The notes below the pieces were generated by a model, which did no database searches, was not told the DNA's origin, and saw only the letters and a list, made by a program, of their open reading frames with translations. Made by a program: the position numbers and the translations under genes. A DNA stretch of 64,000 nucleotides from Edolisoma coerulescens (Eukaryota; Chordata; Aves; Passeriformes; Campephagidae): positions 1-64,000 of the forward strand of contig VWZW01002320.1 of NCBI GenBank assembly GCA_013397115.1, given 5' to 3'. Shown piece by piece: positions 24,317-37,100 of this stretch. The number at the start of each line of letters is the position of its first letter. Within the stretch, counting starts at the first letter, position 1.

Positions 24317-27300
24317 TGGTTTGGTCTGGTTTGGGGTTTTTGGTTTTTTTTTAAGATACGTTCCTAATTTTACAGCAAGGATGCCTCTAGAAGAGCTGAT
24401 AATGTACCCGTGGGACTGTGGTCATATAAATCACAAGTGTCAAGAAATGCAATACTTTTTCTCTAAATAAAGCAGAAATGTTGCATGTAGAGTATTTTCT
24501 CCAAACATATTTCTGGGGAGACTCTTCCAGGCTTTGAGACCTTACATCTGAGCAATACTGAATCCTGTCAAGGAGATCTGCTGTGAATTCTAATGTTTCA
24601 AGTCTTGGACAATATGTCATGCTAGTCCTTACAGCATCTGCAGTGCAGCAGTCATCTTCAGCAATTAAAAAATACCCTTGTGTCTGTCGTGTGAGTTCCC
24701 CAAACCTAGAAATTAAGAAGCCTTATTACTTTCTATTCAGAGATAGTCAACAGGCTTCAAATCCTGCTTAATTAATAGATATCACTTTAAATGAGGTAGA
24801 TCATCTGAATAACAAAAAATATTCTTATGCAGCTTATGTCTATCTGGGAAGGGGAACATGTCTCTCTGCTAATCCTTCAAAATGCTTTTCAAGTTTGCTG
24901 ACTGCCATGTCAAAGTTGCACAAAGATCTCTATGGGATGCCGCTAATCACCCAGGGATAATGAGACACACAGCTCACTGCTATTTGTAATGTACTGCTGA
25001 CTGATCTGTGCACAGTCTTCTAATAGCCTTATGTGGACACTGTAGGAAAAACTGATGAAAATAGATCCATTTAAGAATTTAAAGATTTGACTTCTGAGGA
25101 AGAACAACTTTTGTCCACCATTACTTTCAGAAAGGTATGCTGCTGGTCAGACAACATACTGGTATTTCAGCATGCACCTCTTTGAAATGTATAATGAGTT
25201 TCCTTGTTTTGTACTTATTTGCAGGAACAAATGCCATGGTTTGAACTCGGAAACTGAATGATAGGCATTTAATGATCGAAGTAATATAAGCATACCCCAG
25301 TCTGGACTGTTATAATGATATAGGCGGTTTGTGTCCAATTTTATAACACACTGCAAATTTCCATTGTTGATCATGAAAAAGAACATTTAAATCATACATA
25401 GAACATTTCTGTTTGTGTAACAAAGTGCCCATTTTGTCTTTCTGGCATAGCTTTAGAGAGATGACAATTTCTATTCAAAGACTAAGTGGATCACATTTGG
25501 GTTTGTTTTTTTTTTTTGTCCAAGCTCTGTGGATAATTTTTGTCATAAAGACTCCTGCAGCACTGACAGGAAGATTCCCTGACACAGTGAGAAATGGGAT
25601 AAGAAAAACCACAAGTATTTTCACACAGAAACCTCAAAACTAAGAACATATATTTCAAGGTTTGGCTTCTCTGATTATTAAATAACAGGAAACAATGGTT
25701 TCTGCAGAACTTCCAATATTTCTACATTTTACAAAAAGTCCGTTTCAGCTCAGTATTTAATGATCTGAAAAAAAATTTGCTTCACACAATCCTGGTATTA
25801 ATTTTATAAGCCTTAAGAAGAAATAAAATTTTGGAACAGTATTCTCTCAATTTTGGCCAAAATGGAACACAGCTTTCTGTGGTAGTTAATGTCATCATTA
25901 CCATTGGACACAACCTCATGTAGCTTCAAAATCTTTCACCCACCCACATTTATTGCAAGCAACTAAAACTGATTATTTATAAAATATATGTAAGGGGAAA
26001 AACATATGCTGCCTTCAAGTATTTCCAAGGCTACAGAAACGAAAAAAGGATAATGGATGACTGCAACTAAATAGTAGCTAAAATACAACAAAACATTTCT
26101 CTAAAAAGGGTTTTACCTTAGCTAAGGTGTATGCAGTGTTTCTTATATGAAAAAAGATCCCCATCCCAAAATGCTAAATCCGGACATCCATGGCACTTCA
26201 CAGTCACTTGCCTTTTCCCAGTATCTCCGGTAGTATCCTACTAGCTTCCCTGAATTTTGTTTATTAACGAGAAACAGGACCAGCTGAATGATACAAATCC
26301 TGCCGCTCCAGTGGAGGCAATAGCCTCCCTCCAGGAGCATGCAAATGGGGAGGACCAGGTCTTCATCTTTTTGCAGGTATTTTCACTTAACTACCACATT
26401 TATCTTCTTGATGATAGAAGAAGGTAAATGAGATAGTAAGTATGCCATGATTTTGAGGGGAACATTGGGAGAAGAAACTTCAAGCCTGTCCTTACTCCTG
26501 ACTGTTTGAGCTCCACAATGGAGACAATGCAGACAGGATATCAGAATAGACAAGAATCCCCTGTGCTTCTCTCTGACACACTGCTGGAGCAGCCAGCAGA
26601 ATTTCACATTTGGGTAACCCAGCACATTTTCATGTCATGAAAGGAGGAGGCAAGTCCACTGCAGTGGCTCCCCAGGTATCACCAGTTGAACCCCATTTTG
26701 AAAGAAACCTGAAAAGCTGAAAAATCAAGCTAATCAAAGCATTCTGGGAGTGGCTGCTGAACCAGCATTTCCTGTTATGTTATCATTAGGATCTGATTTA
26801 GTTTATGGGTTGTAATATGATACTGGATCACGCTATATTGCAAACTGATATTACAATCAGTCTATATAATATCATATTATTGGACATAATACTTCCCATA
26901 AATGTCAGGCTTCACCTAAGAGTTTGAAGTATGACTCTATATCTATGTGTAATTTAGCAATTTGTTATGTCCAGTGTCTTCTGCTGACATGAAATATCAG
27001 TGTCATCAATTCTTAGAATAACACATATATTTATGTTTTCAAGGCTTTGTTTGCTCGTTTGTTTCATTAGAAAACAAATATTCTCTTTCACAAGGCCAAA
27101 GATCAGTTCTTTTCTCAAGGGCTTTCCACGAGTCATTCTACTCAGGAATAATTTCTCTGGTACCTAAAATGTCACTCATTTCTTCTTATCTCTGATTTGA
27201 CCACGAGTAAATGACTACAGACTGTCTGTGCACTGTGCAGCGTTAAAAATGTTATCAAAAAATTTTTCATCTTGAACAACGTGATTCTGTCAGGACACAG

Positions 27301-29339
27301 CTCCATCAGCAAGGTCTGTTTATAGCCTTGAGTGTTTGAAATTTCACACAGAACGGCAAAGGGCAAGGCTCAGTCATATGTTGTGGCAACTGCACAGAAA
27401 CCATCAGGTTATACTGTTTCCAGGAACGAGAGGAAGGATAGGGGTTGATAAGTCAAAATTGTACCAACAGCAATGGATGATTATCTCAGAATTCTCTCAG
27501 AATTCACGGGACCCTACTTTCTCCTACACTAATGGAAAATTAGGACGTGAAAACACATAAATGGTGAGGCTTAACTTCCTGAATGTAAGCTGACATACAA
27601 GATGGAATTCTAAGTTTTTCTTGATGAGTATTATAGGAACCAAGATAGTACTCCCTTTTCATACTGAAAAAAGAGGAGCAGAGCTCTATCTTTCTTAAAT
27701 GTCTCTGACCTTCCACTGCCTGTATTGGTTTAGGCCATTGTATAAATCTCTCTTTGCAAATGCACAGCTAAACCAGTGCAAAATGGAAGCCTTAGGGGAC
27801 AAGCACCTACAACTGTTTCAGATTAGACTTTACATGCAAGCTCACTGTACCTGTTTCAAAAAGGACACCACCCTTGTTCACCTCCTCCCTTCTACCACTT
27901 TCAAACCACCTCCTCTCTCCCTATGAAATAAATTTTAATATCAAAATAAAGCAAAACATACACGTTTTATTTTTTTATGACTTATGAAAAGTCATGAAAG
28001 AAACTTACTGAATTTAAAGCCTCTGTTACATCAAGTAAATTAGGACTTAAGGGATTACAATTAGGTTTTCTCAGGTCACAAAAAGGAGGTGTTTATTCCA
28101 TTTTCACTGTAGTTCTACAAGAAAAAATGCAACACACCTGTAAAACTTAAAATAATCATCTTCTCTCTGAATTTGGATTACCTTCAAATAACATAACAAA
28201 TCTGAAATAATTTTATTTGCTAATTCACAATATCTTCTAGTGAAATTAAACCTCTTCACAGTTTGTGAAATAAACAAGTAGCATGTTTATTCCAGTGAGC
28301 TCTAGTCAAGGGAGAATTTGCAATTATTTAAACAGAAGTTACAGCTCACAACTGGATTTTTCTACAATCGTTGCACCTTTATGAATTCATGTAAATTGAA
28401 GCTTGTTGAGGCCCACTGTAGTACCTTCAGTTACACGTGGCCCTTCTCACCTCCCCCACTTAGGCAGATGAAAAGGGGCTGAAGTTGCCAGGAAGATGTT
28501 AAGTGTCTCAGCAACTTTCAAAATTCACCCTTATTAACTTTCCACATCAGTCAGGTTGCACCATACATCTCAGCTTTGCCCCTATGCTGCACTTAAGTGT
28601 CCTCTACAAAATTGTATGATTTTCACCTACTCACACTATAGACTTTCCTTACTGCAATTGAAAGATGAGCTGTTAAAAAACCTGATAAAAACCACGACTC
28701 TTACAGAAAAACTCCATTGACAGAAAATTCCCAAACAACCAAAAGCAAAAATTCCAAAGTTGTGCTAGAAACAAACTCCTAATTGGCAACTTCCAAAAGA
28801 ATCCTGAGAAGACAAAGAAACCTTAAACCTACAGCAGTCAAAAGAAGCTAATAGTTGGGGGAAAATTAAATGCAAATGTGAAGTGCAGCTCTGATGGCAT
28901 GAGTTAAAGGACAGTTGCAAATTGCTTTGCCATTTGCTGAGGAATGAGTGTTCTTCTTGGAAAAAGGTAGGCACACATGCCATTTTCCTGTATTTTGACG
29001 TTAATGGCAATCTCTGGTACATGTACTGAATGGGAAATATCTATTGGTTCTTTTAACTTCCAATATTGAAAGAATGAGACAATACGAACAAGGAATTTCA
29101 GTTTCAATTTCAGAGTTAATTCAAGACAGCACTGGGCCTGACATCTGATCCAGAAATTTGCCAAAACTCTCCCTTAGGACGAGATGTCTATTTCCCCAAA
29201 GTCAGTGCAAGTATAACTAACTAACTGCAAGTATAAAAAAGAAGGTAAAAAAAAGTTATTGACGTTAAAGAGCTGACACCTAGGAATTCACATATGATTT
29301 TGCATGGGGATAGGAAATCCCCAAATTTAGCAGACAAAA

Positions 29340-30990
29340 AAAGCAGGCATGGGTCTGGTTCAGATCACGATGAGAGGGATATCTCTCAGAGCACACACAA
29401 AAACATCAACCTATACCCAGGCCTTCTGCTGCAGATGTAGTGACCTAAGGATGCCCAACCCACCTTACTCCCAATTCCGAGGCATACTCACCCCTGCTGC
29501 TGCTGCTGCTGAGCCATCTGCCCCTCGTACGGGAGGTGTCCCAGCGTCTTGACTGACGCTTGTGCTGCCCCGGGCCTGCAGGAGCTGAGGCTGCTGCTCT
29601 GGGCACACGAAGCTGGGCTTGGCAGCAGTGCCAGAGGCTTCTCCCGGGCTTGCAGAGCTCTCAACCCACCACCTTCGAGCATGTGGCCACAGACCCAGGG
29701 CTCAGCCAGGGCCCCACTAACGGGGCAGCCCTGGCACGCTGCTGATAGGGGGAATCTCCAAGCACGGGGGACACACAGAGGCCTGTCGACAGGTGATCCC
29801 TCTTGCTGCTCAGAATGAGCGTAAAGCACCCCCAGAGTGGGGGACGCAGACCAGCATCCTACTTACACGCTGCCCACCCAGAGACCTCCACTCCAGCAGT
29901 GGGTGGGCCCACCAGGAGAAAGCCATAGCAAACCCTCAGTGCCCCCTTCAAGCAGAGCATTTTCTCAACCTGCTCCGGGGACATGGGGCAGGGAGGGCTC
30001 ATTCCTGTCTCCTGCCTTGCAGGGCAGTAAGCTGTTCCAGGTGGCAAACGGCTCCACAGCTTGTCACACACAGTCCTGTCGTGCTGAATGGACTCTGACA
30101 AGGACAGCCAGGTAGGCTGGCACATCCAGCCTTCCTACCAAGTAGGGTAATGCTGTCCCAAAGTGAGAAGGAACAAGTCTGAATGCTCCTTGGCCCTGGA
30201 CAGAATGCATAAGGTTTGTATTCCAGGCCTGGGAAGCCCAACTAATCCATACTGCAGTGATTTTATTAAAAAAAAAAATCAAACAAAAACCTCACAGACA
30301 CACCACAGGCACACTACACTCACAAGTACACAAACAAGAAAGGGAGTTGCAGAAGAGAAAGACCTACCCGGGCAGCCAGAGACATAAGTCCAAGCCTCCC
30401 AGACACGCTGACGGAGGCCAGAGTTCTCAACACGTTGTCTCAAGAGGCCACTGCTGGGCTAAGTCCTGAATATGGGCTTGTCATACTGGGCATGGAATCA
30501 GCTGGCAGAAAGCTGACAGGTAAACAGTGACCTCCATTACAGGAACAAGGGCTTGGGGTGAGCTCAGGTTCCCCCTCAAGTGAGAGGAGAGGGGCTCTCA
30601 TCCTCCTTACAGAGCCATCACTCTCCCCACATAGCCAAAGGAGCACTGGGGCAAATGGCCCCTGCATCTCAAACCTCACCTTGTTCACAGCAAGGTCACC
30701 CAGCTCTGAGCAAGAAAGATGACCAGTAGGCCCCCCCATGGGGATGCTCATATGGGACTGAAGTCCTATGCCCAGAGCATCTCTCTTCTTCTGCCCTTCT
30801 CCACTCTTTCTCATCCACCCTTTTTCCCTCACTCTCTTCCCTCAGTCTTCCCAGCCATTCTTCCTTCTTTTTGGATCTCCACAGCCTGTGCCTCTCCTCC
30901 CCTGCTTCCTGCCCTCCCTTCCTTTCCAGTGGCTCCCGCTGCTGGGGGAAGGGATCCAGCACAGGTTAGCAGCCTTTTAACTTGGCTGAG
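29340..30990. other. GC-rich block of unknown origin
   Basis: Composition rises sharply against AT-rich flanks on both sides. The block includes a (CTG)6 run at about 29494-29512 and overlapping open frames on both strands of up to about 130 aa, none with a domain I recognise. On the minus strand an AATAAA preceded by a T-run lies near 30265, and a pyrimidine-rich segment occupies 30770-30950. It could be an old retroelement, a remnant of a GC-rich transcript, or a noncoding RNA locus. No function is assigned. Confidence 0.45.
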
Positions 30991-31469
30991 ACTCTAGACA
31001 TATATTTTAGGGCTTGCAAGGGGAAGCCCTGTAAACAGGGAGAGGAGGAAGAAGCACCTTTGTGCAGAACTTTGCTCTCAGGGTGTTTCAATATGTAGTT
31101 TTTTCCCCCACCTAAGGATTATGCATGTTTTTTTTTTTTTGTAGTTTCATTAAGATACAGATTATTTAGTTATCAGATGCATTATATGTCTTATTCCAAT
31201 AACCTTTCCTGTTTAAAAAATTGTTAAAAATGTAAAAATCCATGTCCCAAAGACTGTGTGACTGTCATTGAACTTTCTTTTTATAACCTTTTCCAAACCT
31301 GTATTCATGACTCTCCATTGACTTGTATGGCAGCTTTTCATGTAGAGCAAAAGCAATTCCTAAAGCAAAGAGGATTTTCAAGTATTTCCTGCTAAAATAG
31401 TTATTCTTTGCTTCTACTTCAGCATATTGTTGCACAAGAATGTTTCCTCACTTACTATCGCGTGGAAAG

Positions 31470-32900
31470 ACTCATTCCACTCTCTAGCTCCTTCTCATCT
31501 CAGCTTTTCCCACCTAATCTCTAACTCATTCTCAGTTGTACCTTTTTCTGGTCCTCTTGTAGTGAGTCAGTCTGCTTTCCCTATGGAACCCCTGAGGATG
31601 AAATGAGTCTCTTTGCAGGCCCTTTCAGGGTTTTTTTAAGAACACTTCCAATTTCCCAGTAAATTCTCACTCTCCTTGCCGCAGTAGCCATTCTGGGAAC
31701 TCAGCTGCATCTCAGTACTATGTGTTTGCTTACTCCTTTCTTTTTTTTTTTCAAGAGATAATTTACTGCTTCCCAAATCAGAGTTCTTTCTTGCTGGCTG
31801 CTACTGAATATGTAATCTCAGGTAGCTCAACATTCTTCCACAAAGCCTTGAGCTAGTGTCAAGCTCTCCTGCTGTTTAGAAACCCTGCCCTTTTCCACCT
31901 AAACCCCACTGTTATCATTTCTAAAGTACTTCCACTCACCTAACTGAAACCCTTCAATGCCCATATGAGGGTAAACCTCTTTTTGCCTCTGAAATCCTCA
32001 AAGTGTCACATCTGGGATACCACAGCATTTCCCAACAAAACTTTCGGCCGTCCCTCAGACAAACTTTGATGCATCCAGTCTGAGACTTCACCACCTCTCC
32101 CATGAACTAACTCAGGTTTTACTAGCCAAAACTATTCAGTCTTCTTTTTGAGTCATATTAGCACTTCTAACCAAACCCTACACTGTTCCTTCAGGTATTT
32201 GGGGGTGGTTACCCCACTCCTAAATTTCATTATCACCTTGAGGCACCTCACTACTTCCTGCCCATGTCCCCTTAAAATACCTGAATATCCTCTACCCTCA
32301 TGAACCTCCAATGTTCCCTCTGAGATACCTCAGTTTTTCTACTCAAAAATGGCCTGTCACCCTGGTGAACTTCAGTGTTTCTTGCCAAAAATCTCCACTG
32401 CCCAGCTCATATTAGGTTGGGTTGTGCCCCGTCCCCTCCATGCACTGCTCCTTCTGCAGGAAACCTGTGACAAACCTTGCTCAAGGCTTCCACCATCTGT
32501 ACTTGCCTTTCTCACCTAAGTTTCTCCCTGGCGTCTCACACTTCTCTCCCAAGCCCTCTTAAGGACCTCAGTGTTTCCCATAGAACAGCCCCTGCTCTCC
32601 CCAGAGATAGTGCAGCCCATCCCACCCACCAGAAGTATCTCAGCACTCCCAAGGTACCTGAGCACTCTCCTCCTCTGAAGTGACTCAGCATTTTGTCCTA
32701 CAATCCAGTATATTTTACCCAAGTACCTCTTCTGTCCCCCTTTGGAAACCTCACACAAAGGGGTATTGTGGACTTACTGAATTTTGAATACTAGAATATT
32801 AAGCAATTATGTCTGGCACTGCAGAATGAATACCTGTCGAAGTACCTCAGCACATCCTGCACTGTTGTACCTCAGAGGCATGTTGGAACATCTTCTGTAT
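31470..32900. repeat. Degenerate pyrimidine-rich tandem repeat array
   Basis: A recurring core close to ACCTCAGnnnTTTCC, followed by a C/T-rich stretch and a purine break, recurs at irregular spacing of roughly 25-45 bp. Clear copies are near 32243, 32326, 32369, 32565, 32637, 32682 and 32842. Copies to the left of 32200 are weaker. The copies have diverged strongly, so the array is old. No coding frame fits. Confidence 0.5.
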
Positions 32901-33292
32901 AAAATACAGCCAAGAGTCTATAGTGGCTGGTAAGACTAACTCTGAAACTTGTCTGCATCCTCTGTAAAAAAGCCTTAGGACTGTTGTTCCAAATTGCCAC
33001 CTCATCCACTGAGTGGTTGTGGCTGACCTGAATTAAATTATATGTAGAGAACTGTTACAAATTCTGAGAAGCATTGTAGGAAAATGTTCCATTGAAGAAA
33101 CTTTATCCATAATTACTCTGCAGGAAAATAGGCCTGTAGATTAACAAAAACCCAAAACAACAAAACCCACCTTCTACTATGAAATAGCAAAGCCCTTGAT
33201 GTGATCTAATTATTATGATTATTAGAGACATGCGTCTGCCAGAATTAAGGTGCAAATTACTCCATATGCCGAAGTCAACAGTAAATGTGAGG

Positions 33293-33310
33293 TAGAGAGA
33301 GAGAGAGAAA
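33293..33310. repeat. (GA)n microsatellite
   Basis: A short GA dinucleotide run sits just left of the probable LTR boundary at 33322. Confidence 0.85.
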
Positions 33311-33321
33311 GTCATCACCCC

Positions 33322-34155
33322 TGTGGAGCCAGTGGTGTCCTGTCGGTCCTCTTCTTCTGGTCTTCTTGGTCGTGGGGGTCCCTCAAACCACAGAGTTCAG
33401 TGGATTAATACAGGTTCAGGTATATATGGGAACACCCACGCAGCTCCCCTGCGGGGGGTTTTACCCTGTCTTTTGCAACAGACTTCGGATCTGGTGCAAC
33501 ACTTGTGGATCACGTGCAGTCCTCTTCTGGAAGGCCTCAGAAATGAGTCTGGGGGGCACTTCGGGGTCTTTGATAGTTTATGACCCTTTTTAAGACATGA
33601 CAGCTGCCTCTCATGTGACCGTCCTGTGTGAACATGACCTTCCTGAGGCAGGGGAGTTTTGCAACTGAGCCAACTGAGTTCGTGTAAGGGAGGATGTGCA
33701 GGGTTTGCTCCTTATCTGGCTTGTAACCTCCAGTGATTGGTGCTCACCCCCTCTGTCTTATGCAGACCAGAGGTTTCACCACCACAAACCCAAAAACTCT
33801 CCTCCCTTCCCTCATTTAGGGGGGAGAGTGTGCAAAGCTAGCCTCAGCAAATGAGTCTGAGGGCTATGGCCAGCCCCAGCTGGACTCAGGCGGAAATGAT
33901 TTTCAGCACAGCTGCTAGGTATGGCTTTCCTTGTGGCTACACTCTTCTCCCCCAGCTTTATTTACTCGTCCTTAGACCTGAGATAATTGGAAGTATCTTA
34001 TCTCAAGTTCCTGTATCAGGAGGCATATTCAGGTGGAGGGAGGTGGCTTTGGTGGTCACAGAAGAGCAGCTCTTTCTTTGCAGTTTCCTACAGTGGGCAA
34101 AGTCCTTCAGTGATTTTAACAATGTTTGAGCCATTAACCACTTCAGTCTCTCACA
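33322..34155 (-). mobile_element. Probable solo LTR of an endogenous retrovirus, minus orientation
   Basis: The block is more GC-rich than its flanks and is bounded by TGTG (33322) and CACA (34155), the expected TG...CA termini. Read on the minus strand, U3 contains a CCAAT box (near 33737) and a TTAAAAAG TATA-like box (near 33592). These are followed by a GC-rich short hairpin around 33446-33456 and a terminus ending GGCTCCACA. No internal gag/pol/env frames lie beside it, so it would be a recombined solo LTR. I could not find a convincing target-site duplication or an AATAAA at the expected R/U5 position, so the limits are tentative. Confidence 0.45.
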
Positions 34156-37100
34156 TTCCTGAAAGATAAAAAAAGAGTTATGGGGTTAAGTGAGAGCCTT
34201 TGATGCATTATCAACACTTCTGCTGGCAAATAGATCAAGAATATTATTTATGGAGATCAACATGCTGATTGCGTTCTTTGAGGGCTCAGAATGTAAAATA
34301 TTAGAAGTAGATACTTAATGTTCTTGGTCTAACCCATTTTCTGTGACATAGTGTCAAGAGGAATATTGAACTTACACAGAAACAAAATAGGTGAGTCTTC
34401 TTACTGTAAGACACAGAAAAACTGCTACAGATGTCAGTGAATATAACATTTTACCGATCTGTTTCCGTGGCAATTCCTAGTATTTATGCTTAGCCTAAGT
34501 ATGAGTTTTCTGTTGAAAAACAGATCAACCATTAGGACCAATGAATCCCCCCATGCCAGTGTAAAACATCTAGAAGGATTTGGATCTCCTGTCCATGTAA
34601 GTGGTCAGGAGATAACTGAATCTCCAGCCCACAACTGATTGAAAACTCCATGCTGGGCTGTAAGCAGACTAGGAATTGCTTGCTAACTTCCTCATTACTT
34701 GGCCTCTTATTTCCAGCTGAATGTCAGTGAATATGTGACTGAAGTATGCATTTTGATTTGATGGACACTGAGAAGATTTCTCAGCAAGCTTTTGTATCTC
34801 TCAAAAAGGAAACACAGTATTAGAAAAATCTGAGAAGTATATTAATATATAAATAAATCTTCAAAAGGTGAATAGCTGGTAAAAATTTATCTAGAACATA
34901 TGTTAATTAAATGGAGATCACAAAATTAAACACTATCTGTGAAAATATTTTAAGGAGAACAAATAACAGTAATTTGTGGACTTGTCTTCTGAACATGCTT
35001 CAGATAGGACTGTACCATCTGGAATTACCAGCAATTTGATGAAATGCCAAATTTCTAGTTTTGAATTCACTGATATTACTGTAATCTATTTGATATATTC
35101 TTTATTTTGGATTAATGAGTAACATCACAATGTGCTTTTTGCAGAACAAAAATTGCCTAAAAGAACACCTAGCTATTTCTATTTTTGGTATTCCTATCTT
35201 TTAATTATGAAGCATCTAGGAATCTAGCTGAGTAATCACTATATTATCTAAACAAACTCTTTTGCAACATGGTATTTTTTTAATATTATTAATGATTATT
35301 AATGACAAAGAAGGAATTGAATGAAAATTACATGAATGTAAAAATAAAGTAGTAAAGCAAAGAAAAGGCATGCTTTTTGGTTTAGAAATTGTCCTTCCAA
35401 GCACCTTTGTGCTTGATTTTTCTTGTTTATGTACAAGATGATATGAGTAAAATAAAAATATAGAATACATATGAAATATAGAAATAGATTTTAATAAGAT
35501 AAAAAAGAATAGATAAGCACTCAAATAGTCTAGCTGTGAATTTTCTGCTTTATCTTCCTAGCTCAAATTTACTCAGTCTTGTGGCTAGCTTTAATTTTTA
35601 AAATTTGTCACTACCATGGCTATGTGAACCACTAAAAAATATTCTACTACTTGATCATTACCTCCCTAAATACTCTAATATCTCTCCCTTCTGCTGCTGT
35701 ATATTATCTTTCCCCCAACAGTTTATTAGGTAGCTTAAAGTTAGTTTGTCCACAAATTGGAGTTTCATGCGTCTTTGTGACATACATCATAATGTCATTG
35801 TCTAAACTCCTTTCTCATTCGCAATTACTACTTGTCTTTCAGCCTTTACTAGGGGCAAGATTTTCTGCTCGCTGCCATGGGCACTGCCTTGTTCTGCTGT
35901 TTGATGTTCTAGGATCCCAAGTCCAGTGTTTTTCTCTATGGAAATAATTGCCCTTTCACTCTTCCCTTTATCTTAATAATTTTAGGTAGAAGATACAAGG
36001 AAGTGAGTCAGGAAATGGCTTCATTTACAAACTTCCCATTCTGAAGTTTCTCCTCCTTTTCATCTGCAACTGAAACTCCTTCCTCTAGTCTGACACTGAG
36101 CAAACAGGATGGTGACCTACAAAGACTAAAGAGCAGAGACACACAGCTGCCTTTCTTTTGTGTATGTCCATGTATTTGGTGTATTCAGCTTTGTGGTAAT
36201 ATGGAGCTAAATCATTCACAATAAAGACGCAGAGCCAGATGACTGGAAAACAACTGAGCATCTCTAGAATGTATTTCTTTTACTGATATTATATTTATGA
36301 CTATACATAATGTGTATCATATGATATATTTATTATCTCTACATATGATATATAATTGATATTAATATCAATTGAGTTATCTGGGTTGGCAAATCCAGTC
36401 TTGTCTTCTACCAGAAACAGCCATGATTGTTGAAAGTTCTAGAGTGTCACTTTCTGGCCACAAGCTGGAGAAAGTCTTTCTCTCTGATGCAATTAAGCAC
36501 TTATTATTTACCAAGGAGTTCATCACAGGCTTTGAAATCATGTGTCCTGTCTCTCTAATGTTTTGCTAATATTTTCTTCCTCTACTCCAACTTTTTTTGT
36601 TTCTTATAACAGTCTGCTTTTGGATCACCTTTCTCCTCACTTTTTTCTCTTCTTGCCCCCAAAGAAAACAGGGCAAAGCAAAGTGATCTAATTTCTAACA
36701 TCTGTCAAATTATGATCTTGGATAGCGGCAGTACACATTGGTTTGCAGAGAATACACTGCTTTTGAGAGGAGGGACTGAACTTCTAGTGAAGTTTTTCTT
36801 CCTTTTCCACACTCTCCCAGAGTTATGTTTCTGATGGAAGTATACTGGGTTATACAGAGGGTTTTATTTATGCAATAAGGTAATGATAGTACTGACATCC
36901 ATGTGGAAGACAGAGTCTTAAAATCTTTCCATTCACAATAACAGGCTGATAGAAAACAGAATCTGAAGAAAAAAGTGATGGCCTAACCTTCCAGCTGTAG
37001 ATTTATTGCATGGTCAATGAGGATAAATTGGTTTTCAGTTGAAACAGTTTGCAACACATGACCTTTTTTCTTAGCTTAATCAATAAAGCAACCAGTACTC

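Larger units (their letters stand above)
11066..29339. other. AT-rich intergenic DNA, no gene supported
   Basis: A long stretch with only short, unconserved open frames on either strand. Visible content is simple repeats (a TTTA/TTCA tract at 15267-15308, TTTG tract at 24286-24316, assorted A and T runs) and a possible CR1 tail remnant at 13532-13556. I see no splice-compatible exon series, tRNA, or known ncRNA. Confidence 0.55.

Noticed and set aside
26813..26878. Possible MITE with TATCATATTA-type inverted ends
   Set aside because: The match is about 10 bp, imperfect and AT-only, with no target duplication.
29488..29829. Polyglutamine protein on the minus strand
   Set aside because: The Q run comes only from (CTG)6 read in reverse, and the rest of the frame shows no homology or exon structure.
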